A stretch of 64,000 nucleotides of DNA from 67-14 sp020438345 (GTDB taxonomy: Bacteria; Actinomycetota; Thermoleophilia; Solirubrobacterales; 70-9). The position numbers were made by a program, and so were the translations under genes. The first letter of the stretch is position 1, and every line of letters starts with the position of its first letter. Location: positions 62,001 through 126,000 of the forward strand of contig CALMSY010000026.1 in NCBI GenBank assembly GCA_937872475.1, read 5' to 3'. Below, in pieces: positions 8,460 to 16,977 of the stretch. Below the pieces are notes generated by a model. That model searched no databases and was not told where the DNA came from. It worked only from the letters and a program-made list of their open reading frames with translations.

Positions 8460-10142
8460 TCAGAAGCCCCGGAGGTGCGGCCTCCTTGCCGGAAGTGGGA
8501 TCTTGCCAGTTCCCCGGCTGCAGGCACCCGCCGAACAGAACCGCCGCAATTCGAGTTGCCGATCGAAGAAGCGGACGACCTGCCGATAGGCCGGTGAATG
8601 GATCCGGTTTACCTGCTCGAAGGGGTCGACTCGCAGGTCATAGAGTTCACGGCCGGGACCCTCATAGTTGATGTATTTGTAGCGTCCGGCCCTGAGTCCC
8701 GAATAGTTGACTGCTGGTACCGCCGCCGAAGCCTCCGCGCCCAGATCATCAGGAACCATGATCCCCTTCGATTCAAGGTGGTTGTAAAGCGCGCGGGATG
8801 GCAGTCTGTAGGACTCCAGGACCACCGCCCGCCTTCCTGCCTTCCGGGGAAATCGAAGAGTGTCCCTGAACGTGCGCCCGTCCGGCTTCAAGCGAAGCTT
8901 CACCCCGGCCAGGTCAGCAATGGTCGGAGCCAGGTCCACGTTGGCGACGATCGCTCCCGATTTCCGGTTTCGTTTCACTCCCGGACCCCGGACCAGCAGC
9001 GGCACATTCGCCGAAGGTTCATAAGCGAGGAACTTTGACTGCCCGTACCTGTGTTCACCGAAGAAAGCCCCGTTGTCGCTCATGAAGAAAATGAAGGCGC
9101 GGGAAAGCCGGCCTTCCTCACGAAGCGTCCGGACGATACGGCCGACACTTTCATCAACCGAACGCAAAGACTCGATTTCGTGTCGCCAGCGCCGGGTCAA
9201 CCTTTGGATATCCGCCGCACCAAGCCGTCGGCCACCCCGTCTGAGTCGCGGTGGCTTGTCACGGATCCCCGGTTCATTGAACCCAGGCGGGCGAGGCAGC
9301 GGTGTCCTTCGGGCCGAGCCGATATGCCTGCTCGCAGGTTCGGTTCCTGACCCGTGACCCGCGGCTCCGTGAGGGGCCTGGTAGTCGACCTGGATGTAAA
9401 TGGGTCCCTTCGGGGCTCCTCTGATGTCCCGTACGGCCCTGGTCGTGATCTGGTCGGTGTGGTAGTCGCATCTGAGCCCGAGAGCCGGACAGCGACGACT
9501 GTCCTTGTTTCGCCAGGCCCGGTATCCGGCCTTGCCAAAGGGTCCCTTGACCCTGCCGTTCACGTTCAGTTTGTAGCCATAGAAGCGTCGGACCGGGCCT
9601 GGCGTCCAGTCGCTGGCCCAGGCCGACCAGCCCGGGGGAACCGTCCGGTCACTGATCCCGTTCCGGCTTCCATAGCCGTTCAGGAACCGGCCGAAATGCG
9701 CGGTGTGGTACCCCGCGTCCTCGAGCGCCACCACGAAGTTGCTCCCGTAAACGGGACTGGACGCGATCCCGCTCGCACCACCGAGCCGGCCCAGGTTCCG
9801 GACCAGGCCGCTGCTGTGACCGTACTGGCCGGAAAGAAGCGCCGACCGGGAAGGTGAACAGACCGGGGACGAGCTGTAGTAGTTGGTGAATTCGACTCCC
9901 CTGGCAGCGAGTAGCCGCCCGGTTCTCGGCATCGTCAGCGCTTGCTTTCCGCGCCGGTTGATGTAGGTCGAATGAAGCATCGCTGACGTCATGTCGTCGG
10001 TCTGGATGACCACGATGTCCGGGCGCTTTGCCTCCGCAACCTGAGGTGCCCTGCCCGCAACTGCGGCGAGAAGCATCCCGCCAAGGCAGGGGAGGATCAG
10101 GAGCGCATTCAGGGGCCGGTTCCGGGTCCAGTTGAAAATCAT
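8460..10142 (-). CDS. Secreted type I (formylglycine) sulfatase C
   Basis: 560 residues from ATG 10142, chosen because AGAGGTGG lies just upstream and the N-terminus then reads as a signal peptide (hydrophobic 11-30). The frame continues to a TTG at 10190. Catalytic features: D49-D50 in VVIQTDDM, C95 in VCSPSRSALLSGQYG, VDYQAPHG, MSDNGAFFGEHR, and Lys in QSKFLAYEP. Divergent from the membrane AP-superfamily gene at 10211, so the 68-base gap must hold both promoters. No clear -35/-10 pair was found there. Confidence 0.88.
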   Translation of the reverse strand: MIFNWTRNRPLNALLILPCLGGMLLAAVAGRAPQVAEAKRPDIVVIQTDDMTSAMLHSTYINRRGKQALTMPRTGRLLAARGVEFTNYYSSSPVCSPSRSALLSGQYGHSSGLVRNLGRLGGASGIASSPVYGSNFVVALEDAGYHTAHFGRFLNGYGSRNGISDRTVPPGWSAWASDWTPGPVRRFYGYKLNVNGRVKGPFGKAGYRAWRNKDSRRCPALGLRCDYHTDQITTRAVRDIRGAPKGPIYIQVDYQAPHGAAGHGSGTEPASRHIGSARRTPLPRPPGFNEPGIRDKPPRLRRGGRRLGAADIQRLTRRWRHEIESLRSVDESVGRIVRTLREEGRLSRAFIFFMSDNGAFFGEHRYGQSKFLAYEPSANVPLLVRGPGVKRNRKSGAIVANVDLAPTIADLAGVKLRLKPDGRTFRDTLRFPRKAGRRAVVLESYRLPSRALYNHLESKGIMVPDDLGAEASAAVPAVNYSGLRAGRYKYINYEGPGRELYDLRVDPFEQVNRIHSPAYRQVVRFFDRQLELRRFCSAGACSRGTGKIPLPARRPHLRGF

Positions 10143-10210
10143 TCCACCTCTGCTTGCAAACCCGTAGGGGTTCAGCGAGTTTCCCTCCAAGAGAATAGGA
10201 TCGCCGATCG

Positions 10211-12361
10211 ATGTCAGACCCGGCAGGAAAGGACGTGCCGCTTCAGCCGCCGTCCCTTCCGATCGGGGGACTGCACCTCGCTGCGCTCTGGGCGCTGGCG
10301 ATCGTACAGCCTCTGCTGAGCTTGCTCGGCAAGAACCCGGACTTCTTTGTGGCGCGGGATGACACCGCCGCCGAGATCATCATTTTTGTCCTGCTCCTGA
10401 CCTTCCTGCCACCACTGGTGGCAACAGCCATCGAAGTCCTGCTCAACGTTTTTAGCCGAACCGTGCGCTGGTTCTTCCACCTCACACTTTGCGCGGTGCT
10501 TTTGGGGGCGATCTCACTTCAGGTACTGAAGCTGTTCAGTGAAGGTCCCGGCTTGCTGATGATCCTTCTCGCCCTGCTGCTCGGATGCCTGCTCGCTGCG
10601 GGCTACGCAAAGGTGCGCTTCTTCAGGTCCATGGCGGACATCCTCATCATCGCGCCCCCGGTGATTGTGATCGCCTTCCTTTTCTTCAGCCAGGTCTCGG
10701 AGCTGACAATCTCGACCCCCGAAGTCAAAGCGAAGGAAATCACGGCTTCGAACCCGGCCCCGGTACTGATGGTGATATTTGACGAGTTCCCGGCCGGGTC
10801 ACTGATGACTCCTTCCGGGGATCTGAACCAGCGCCGCTTCCCGAACTTCGGGCTGCTCGAAAGAACCGGCACCTGGTACCGGAACACGGTGACCGACGCC
10901 TCCTACACGGCAATCGCTGTGCCATCCATCCTCACGGGCCAGGCCGCTGACCGGGATGCGCTGCCGACCGCGGCAGACCATCCCGATTCACTCTTCACCC
11001 TGCTCGGCAACCAGTGGAAGACCCGCGCTATCGAACCGATTACCCGGCTTTGCCCGGAAGGCGTCTGCGAAGAAGGGGAAGCCAGTGGAACGGGGACCTG
11101 GCAGGCGGTCGGGAACCTGGCCGATGACCTGCGGCATGTTTCCGCGCACCTGCTGCTGCCGGAGTCAATGGAAAGCAGCCTTCCGGACATCTCCCAGAGC
11201 TTTCAGGGTTTCGGCGGCGAACCGGAGGAATCAATCGAACGGGGACGGGCAAGGCAATGGGTCAGGGACCGGCTTGATGAGGGCGAATCGTCGGTCGATG
11301 GCGAAGGCGATGTGGAGCGGTTTCTGACCATGCTGGAGCCCGTTGCAGGACCCACCTTCGATTTCGTGCATATCGAGGAACCGCACTACCCTTGGACCCA
11401 CTACCCCTCCGGTCTTCGGTATTCGGACGGCACCGAGGACTTCCGCGCCTTCTTCGACGAAAAAACCTGGCATGCCCCGCCATATGTCACCGACCGGGCC
11501 GGTCAGGCACATCTGCTCGAGGTTGGATTTGCCGACAATCTGCTCGGGCGGATCATCTCGGTACTGAAGCGGGAAGGCCGGTTCAACGAAACCCTGATCG
11601 TGGTAACCGCCGACCACGGCGGCGCCACAAGCAGCGGCTTCCACCGTCGCGAGGCCAGCCCGGAGACAATGGGCCAGGTTGGCATGGTCCCGCTTTTCAT
11701 CAAGGCACCAAACCAGCGGCGGGGTGCCATAGTGGACCGGCCCACCTGCTCCACCGAAATCGTGCCGAAGGTGGCGGGTTTGCTGGGAATCAGGCTGCCA
11801 TGGGAGCCGGCAACCTGCGATCGGAAGACCGTGAAGATCGACAACGGAACCGGGCCGGCCGTCACCCTCCCGTTCACCGCGACAATCGCCCAGAGGGACC
11901 GCTACATCAACCGGCTGGCCGGGCTTTTCGGAGGCTCAACCGGCTGGAACGATGTCTTGAAGCTGGGCCCGTTCCGTGGACTTATCGGCTCCGCTCCCCA
12001 CATAAGCAAACTTGGGCCGGTAACCGGGACGGAGGTCCGCCCCGATACGCCTTCGCCCGGGAACTCCACTTTTGATCCTTCAGTCGAGTTGAATCCGGTG
12101 CTGCGCCAGCGGGGCCGAATAAGTGGCCTGCCTGACGGTACCCCTCTCGCCGTCACGGTCAACGGGAAGGTCGCCGCGACCGGTCAGGTATACACGGACA
12201 GCGGCCAGACGATGTACTCGATCCTCATTCCAGTCTGGTCCCTGAAGCAAGGTGAAAACGAGATCACCCTCAACCAGATCACCGGCAGAGCAGGACAGCC
12301 GGCGCGAGGGCCCGGAGGGCCTTTGACCCTGAGGCCACTTCGGGCCTCTGACGACGAATAG
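10211..12361 (+). CDS. Membrane-anchored alkaline-phosphatase-superfamily protein 2 (Thr nucleophile type)
   Basis: 716 residues from ATG 10211. Same architecture as the proteins at 2959 and 12374: ALWALAIVQPLLSLLGKNPD then FFVARDD after helix 1, five membrane helices up to about residue 160, then an extracytoplasmic AP domain. D191/E192 in VIFDEFPAGS, T233 in YTAIAVPSILTG at the sulfatase formylglycine position, HIEEPHYPW, VTADHGGATS, and a C-terminal VNGKVAATG beta domain. There is an acidic stretch around residues 335-365. Thr as nucleophile and the membrane anchor point to a phosphoester or phosphoglycerol transferase or hydrolase on the outer face of the membrane. The stop is 12 bases before the next paralog, so the two are likely co-transcribed. 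Confidence 0.85.
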   Translation: MSDPAGKDVPLQPPSLPIGGLHLAALWALAIVQPLLSLLGKNPDFFVARDDTAAEIIIFVLLLTFLPPLVATAIEVLLNVFSRTVRWFFHLTLCAVLLGAISLQVLKLFSEGPGLLMILLALLLGCLLAAGYAKVRFFRSMADILIIAPPVIVIAFLFFSQVSELTISTPEVKAKEITASNPAPVLMVIFDEFPAGSLMTPSGDLNQRRFPNFGLLERTGTWYRNTVTDASYTAIAVPSILTGQAADRDALPTAADHPDSLFTLLGNQWKTRAIEPITRLCPEGVCEEGEASGTGTWQAVGNLADDLRHVSAHLLLPESMESSLPDISQSFQGFGGEPEESIERGRARQWVRDRLDEGESSVDGEGDVERFLTMLEPVAGPTFDFVHIEEPHYPWTHYPSGLRYSDGTEDFRAFFDEKTWHAPPYVTDRAGQAHLLEVGFADNLLGRIISVLKREGRFNETLIVVTADHGGATSSGFHRREASPETMGQVGMVPLFIKAPNQRRGAIVDRPTCSTEIVPKVAGLLGIRLPWEPATCDRKTVKIDNGTGPAVTLPFTATIAQRDRYINRLAGLFGGSTGWNDVLKLGPFRGLIGSAPHISKLGPVTGTEVRPDTPSPGNSTFDPSVELNPVLRQRGRISGLPDGTPLAVTVNGKVAATGQVYTDSGQTMYSILIPVWSLKQGENEITLNQITGRAGQPARGPGGPLTLRPLRASDDE

Positions 12362-12373
12362 AGTGCCCCTCCG

Positions 12374-14653
12374 GTGAGCGAGGAACCCATCAAGCGCCCC
12401 TCACTCCTCCTGGGAGGCGCACATCTGACTGCACTCTGGGCGCTCGCCTTCGCTCAACCCATGCTGAGTCTGCTCGGCAACAATCCGGACTTTTTCGTCG
12501 CCCGCGGCAACAGTTCCGGCCAGATCGTTCTCTACGCCCTGGTTCTCACCTTCGCTGTGCCACTGGCTTGCCTCGGACTGGAGGCCCTGGCCCGGTTGGC
12601 AAGCCCAAAGCTCCAGTGGGGCCTCCATCTTGCGCTGATGGGTACTTTCGGGGCCTGCCTCGCGCTCCAGCTCCTGAAGGACTACTTACCGATCGCGGCT
12701 GGCTTGCTGATAGTGATTTCAGTCCTGCTCGCCGCGGTCGGGGTCTGGGCCTACGCCCGCTGGCGGTTCCCGCGGGCTTTCATGGATGTGCTGAGCGTGG
12801 CCCCGGTGGTGATCCTGATTTTCTTCTTCGCCTTGAGTGATACATCCCGACTGGTCCTGCCACGCGAAGAACCGGATCCCGTCGATATCCAGATCGCCGA
12901 TCCCGCGCCGGTCGTGATGGTGGTTTTCGACGAGTTCCCGACCGGTTCGATGATGACTCCCCGGGGAACCATCGATGCCAGCCGTTACCCGGCCTTCGCG
13001 GAGTTGGCCCGCCACTCCACCTGGTACCGCAACGCAACGGCCGCGGCAGCTTTCACTCCGTTGGCAGTCCCGGCAATTTTTTCCGGGCAGCAACCTGACC
13101 AGAAGAACCTGCCGATCGCCGCTGACTACCCCCACAGCATCTTCACTCTGCTCGGCGGGAGCTACGACCTGCGGGTGATGGAAGCGGCGACTCGGATCTG
13201 CCCGGAGGAGCTCTGTCCGGCAGACGATGCCTCGTTCGAGGATGGATCGACATCCGATCTCTTCTCCGATCTGTACGTTGTCTCGAAGTACCTGCTTTTT
13301 CCGGAATCAATGACCCGTAATCTGCCGGACGTCTCGAACTCTTTTTCAGGGTTCACAGAGTCGGACGAGGTTGACACTGACGCCGAAGACGAGGCGGCCG
13401 GGACTGATGCAGGTAGCGGAAAACTGGGGGCCACAGGTCCCACCGGGGTAGCCGGATTGAAGCCGGAGGCAAGGACCGGCCAGGGTGCTGCCCGCAAGCT
13501 CGGCCGGCTTTTCGCACTCCAGTCGACCGCCGACGAATTCGAGCGGGTAAGTGAATTCAACGAGAAGCTCCAGCCGGGTCAGACCAGGACGCTGGATCTG
13601 ATCCACATCGAAAAGCCGCATTATCCGTGGCGGCACATCCCCAACGGCCAGCGCTACTCGAACCTGACGGGTGAATGGTCCGGACTTCTGCCGAATGATG
13701 GTCCCTGGATGGCACCCCCGGAAATCGTCGACATCGCGATGCAGCGTCACCTGCTCGAGGTCGGCTACACCGACACGCTCCTGGCCCGAATCATCAACCG
13801 ACTCAAGGAGACCGGCCTCTGGGATAGGGCCCTGGTCGTGGTCACCGCTGATCACGGTTCCGCATTCCAGTCAAAGGTTCCGCGGCGCGCAGCAGTGCCG
13901 GAGAACATGGGTGAAATCGCACCGGTGCCGCTATTCGTGAAAGCGCCCGGCCAGAGCAAGCCCGTGGTTACCGACCGGCGAACCTGCGCGACGGACATTC
14001 TCCCGACCGTTGCCAGGGAACTCGGAATCAGCTTTCCGTGGGAGACAGCGCCCTGCGATCCGGATCTGGTCACGGTTGAAAACTCGCCCAACGGCGAGGG
14101 CACCGCGACTCCGGAGCAGATGCTCCGGCAACGACAGAAGCACCTGGTCAGGCGAATCAGCCGGGTCTTCGGAACTGGCGGTGGCTGGGGACCGGTATTT
14201 CGCTTTGGCCCCCACAATGACCTGATCGGAAAGCGGGTGAGCGCGCTGGATCCGGAGCCGCTTTCACGCTGGCGGGTGATTCCCGATGAGCGCAATGCGG
14301 TCAAGGACTTTGATCCGGCGGCCACGACCCTGCGTGGGCTCCTCCAGCGTGGACTGACCAAACGCTTCGGCAAGGAGCGCATTCTGGCGGTCGCGGTGAA
14401 CGGCGTGATCAGGGCGGTCGGCTGGACCTTCAAAGACGGGGCCGGCCGCGGCCCCGGATATTCGATACTTCTACCCCCGGAATCACTTCAGGCAGGCTTC
14501 AACCAGGTTGACATCTACCTGCTGGACGAGAATGGCCGGAGCATGGTTCAGGTCTATGACGGATCCGGTCGCTTGCCGAACGACGCAGGCGGTCAACGCA
14601 AAGAGGCACGAGCCCGGTTCCAGCCCGGAACCGTGAAATCCGATGGGCCCTGA
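12374..14653 (+). CDS. Membrane-anchored alkaline-phosphatase-superfamily protein 3 (Thr nucleophile type)
   Basis: 759 residues from GTG 12374. N-terminus LLLGGAHLTALWALAFAQPM, then NNPDFFVARGN, five membrane helices to about residue 155, and an AP domain with D186/E187 (VVFDEFPTGS) and T228 in FTPLAVPAIFSG. Late metal motif is VTADHGSAF; the HIEKPHYPW motif is shared with protein 2. It is longer than its paralogs because of a Gly/Glu/Asp/Ala-rich low-complexity insert after FSGF (about residues 335-375). The C-terminal beta domain has VAVNGVIRAVG. It overlaps the GNAT gene by 11 bases. A tandem duplication with protein 2 is likely, given their adjacency and shared domain order. Confidence 0.85.
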   Translation: MSEEPIKRPSLLLGGAHLTALWALAFAQPMLSLLGNNPDFFVARGNSSGQIVLYALVLTFAVPLACLGLEALARLASPKLQWGLHLALMGTFGACLALQLLKDYLPIAAGLLIVISVLLAAVGVWAYARWRFPRAFMDVLSVAPVVILIFFFALSDTSRLVLPREEPDPVDIQIADPAPVVMVVFDEFPTGSMMTPRGTIDASRYPAFAELARHSTWYRNATAAAAFTPLAVPAIFSGQQPDQKNLPIAADYPHSIFTLLGGSYDLRVMEAATRICPEELCPADDASFEDGSTSDLFSDLYVVSKYLLFPESMTRNLPDVSNSFSGFTESDEVDTDAEDEAAGTDAGSGKLGATGPTGVAGLKPEARTGQGAARKLGRLFALQSTADEFERVSEFNEKLQPGQTRTLDLIHIEKPHYPWRHIPNGQRYSNLTGEWSGLLPNDGPWMAPPEIVDIAMQRHLLEVGYTDTLLARIINRLKETGLWDRALVVVTADHGSAFQSKVPRRAAVPENMGEIAPVPLFVKAPGQSKPVVTDRRTCATDILPTVARELGISFPWETAPCDPDLVTVENSPNGEGTATPEQMLRQRQKHLVRRISRVFGTGGGWGPVFRFGPHNDLIGKRVSALDPEPLSRWRVIPDERNAVKDFDPAATTLRGLLQRGLTKRFGKERILAVAVNGVIRAVGWTFKDGAGRGPGYSILLPPESLQAGFNQVDIYLLDENGRSMVQVYDGSGRLPNDAGGQRKEARARFQPGTVKSDGP

Positions 14654-15122
14654 AGTTCCGCTCAGGATCGCCGGACCGGGCGACGTTGCGCCGGTGACCC
14701 GGTTGGTTGGTGGATTCCGTGATTTCCTTGGCGGCAGCTCGCCTTCCAACGCGGAGATCGAAGCCACCGCCGGCATTCTGCTTCGTGACCGATCGACCGA
14801 GTTTCTGCTGATCGGTGAACCGGAAACGGGCTTCGCTCAGATCCGCTTTCGGCTTTCGGTCTGGAACGCGGCCGAGGACGCCTGGCTGGAAGATCTCTTC
14901 GTGGAAGAGGTCGCCCGCGGTGAAGGTTACGGCCGCATGCTGGTGGAGGCCGCGATAGAGAGGGCCAGGTCCCGGGGCTGTGACCGGATCCAGCTTGATG
15001 TGAACGCGGCCAATGAGTCAGCACTGTCCTTGTATGAATCAGTTGGCTTTGTGCCTCGTCACAACGAGGCAAAGTGGGGCGAGTCCCCGGATTACTTCAT
15101 GACCTGCGTGATCAGAAGCTGA
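14643..15122 (+). CDS. GNAT family N-acetyltransferase
   Basis: 159 residues from ATG 14643, inside the end of the preceding gene (11-base overlap). GNAT fold signs: LEDLFVEEVARGEGYGRMLV (beta4 plus acetyl-CoA pyrophosphate loop, of the R-G-x-G-x-G/A type), followed by AAIERARSRGCDRIQLDV, then NESALSLYESVGF (typical end motif). It transfers an acetyl group from acetyl-CoA to an amine; the substrate is unknown. The tight overlap suggests co-expression with the membrane proteins. Confidence 0.88.
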   Translation: MGPEVPLRIAGPGDVAPVTRLVGGFRDFLGGSSPSNAEIEATAGILLRDRSTEFLLIGEPETGFAQIRFRLSVWNAAEDAWLEDLFVEEVARGEGYGRMLVEAAIERARSRGCDRIQLDVNAANESALSLYESVGFVPRHNEAKWGESPDYFMTCVIRS

Positions 15123-15204
15123 ACTGGCCTCTGGCACCGCAACTTCGCAAGTATTTAGGGTCTAAGATCACGGATCCGCCAATCACGATGAGGAAGGGGA
15201 GAAT

Positions 15205-16977
15205 GTGTCGCGCCTCGCCACGACCGGTCTCACCTTGTTGTCCCTGGTGTTCGCTGTTGCCCTTCCGGTGACCGCCCAGGCCAAACCCATAGCTGCTTAC
15301 CCCAGTCCCAACGTACGAGTCGCCTCCAACGAGACGACGATCTCGTTCCGTGGGATAAAGCCGAAACAACTCGGCAAAGTCACCGTTCGCGGATCCAGGA
15401 GCGGCCTCCATCGTGGCCGTTTCGTCGCCCATAGCGACGGCAAAGGCGTCAGCTTCGTACCCAGGCGTGACTTCCAGTTCAAGGAGCGGGTCACTGTCAA
15501 ATCCGCCCGTAACTCCTTCATCGGGACCGGCAAGCCGGCCAAACGGAAATACTCCTTCGCTACCGGCCTGCTCAAGCCGAAGGGCTGGCGGGATGAACCC
15601 CAGGTGCCGAAGCAGGGCACAACGCCTCCCGAGTGGATCACGTACCGGTCCTTTCCGCTCAAGGTCCCCAAGGTCACTATCAACGTGAGCAAGGAAGGCT
15701 CCTCCGACGGTGACATTTTCTATGCCCCCCGGACCAACGGCCCGATCATCGTCGACAAGACCGGCGAGCTGGTCTATTACCGGCCCGGCCTGCGGGTCAC
15801 CGACTTCCGCAAGCAGTCTTACCGGGGCAAACCGGTACTAACCTGGTGGCGACGCGCGCAGGTCGGCGAATTCGTGGAGAGCAGCTACGCAATCGCCAAC
15901 TCCAGCTACAAGGTGATCAAGCGGTTCGAGGCCGGAAACGGGTACACCAGCGACCCTCACGAGTTCACGATGGCCAGCCGGAACACGGCGTACGTGAACT
16001 CCTTCCGCACGGTGGTCATGGATCTCCGCCAGTACGGGGGCCTCAAGAAGACCCCGGTAATGGACAACGTCGCCCAGGAAGTCGACCTCCGCACCGGCCA
16101 GGTCATCTGGGAATGGCATTCGCTCGGCAACATCAAGGTCGGCGAGACCTACATGCCGATTCCCCGCAAGATCACCCGGCCCTTCGATTACTTCCATCTG
16201 AACTCGATCGCCAGGGACAAAGACGGCAACATGCTGATCTCGGCCCGTCACACATCGGGGCTTTACAAGGTGAACCGCCAAACCGGCAAGGTCATGTGGC
16301 GAATGGGAGGCAAAGACTCTGACTTCAAGCTGGGTGCGGGTTTCCGGTACGCCTACCAGCATGATTTCCGTCGTCACGCCAACGGCACATACTCGATCTT
16401 CGAGAACGGTGCCGCGGGTGGACCGCTGCCTAACCGGGCCAGAATCTCGAAGGGATTCATCTTCCGGATCAACGAGAAAATGCGGACCGCGAAGCTGCTC
16501 CGCCGCTATACGCTCGGCGGGCGTCTGGCCCCGAGTCAGGGCAACACCCAGGTACTTCCGAACGGCAATGTCTTTGTCGGCTGGGGATCACTCAAGTACT
16601 GCACCGAGTTCGCCCCCGATGGTGACGTCCTGTTTGACCTCGAGTACTCGGCGCTCAACGTCAGCTACCGCTGCTACCGCGCCCCGTGGACGGGCAGCCC
16701 CGCTACCTCGGCGATCGGCGTCAAATCCGAAGTCACCGGCGAGAACAGTCAGGTCTTTGTGAGCTGGAACGGTGACACGCTGGTCCGGACCTGGCGGATC
16801 CTGGCTGGAGGCGCGACCGGCCCGATGACCCATTTGGCCGATGTTCCCCGCACCGGTTTCGAAACGATGGCGGAGGTTCCCGGGCACCCGGCCCGATTCC
16901 GCCTGGTCGGTCTCAGCGCAGACAACAAGGTCCTTGGCCGGTCAGACGTCAATAAGCTGGGAGAGTTGACCAGATGA
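15205..16977 (+). CDS. Secreted arylsulfotransferase-like protein 1
   Basis: 590 residues from GTG 15205, with AAGGGGAG upstream. Signal peptide MSRLATTGLT... with cleavage near AQA-K. An N-terminal Ig-like or beta domain is followed by a beta-propeller of the arylsulfotransferase type (ASST / Arylsulfotran_2). Four residues match by pattern the active-site set described for the E. coli enzyme: H252 in DPHEF, H331 in FHLNSI, R348 in SARHTS and H386 in YQHDF. WRMGGKDSDF and FENGA are further family signs. Known ASSTs move sulfate between phenols via a sulfo-His without PAPS. Activity here is inferred. The stop overlaps the start of its paralog by 4 bases (ATGA). Confidence 0.85.
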   Translation: MSRLATTGLTLLSLVFAVALPVTAQAKPIAAYPSPNVRVASNETTISFRGIKPKQLGKVTVRGSRSGLHRGRFVAHSDGKGVSFVPRRDFQFKERVTVKSARNSFIGTGKPAKRKYSFATGLLKPKGWRDEPQVPKQGTTPPEWITYRSFPLKVPKVTINVSKEGSSDGDIFYAPRTNGPIIVDKTGELVYYRPGLRVTDFRKQSYRGKPVLTWWRRAQVGEFVESSYAIANSSYKVIKRFEAGNGYTSDPHEFTMASRNTAYVNSFRTVVMDLRQYGGLKKTPVMDNVAQEVDLRTGQVIWEWHSLGNIKVGETYMPIPRKITRPFDYFHLNSIARDKDGNMLISARHTSGLYKVNRQTGKVMWRMGGKDSDFKLGAGFRYAYQHDFRRHANGTYSIFENGAAGGPLPNRARISKGFIFRINEKMRTAKLLRRYTLGGRLAPSQGNTQVLPNGNVFVGWGSLKYCTEFAPDGDVLFDLEYSALNVSYRCYRAPWTGSPATSAIGVKSEVTGENSQVFVSWNGDTLVRTWRILAGGATGPMTHLADVPRTGFETMAEVPGHPARFRLVGLSADNKVLGRSDVNKLGELTR

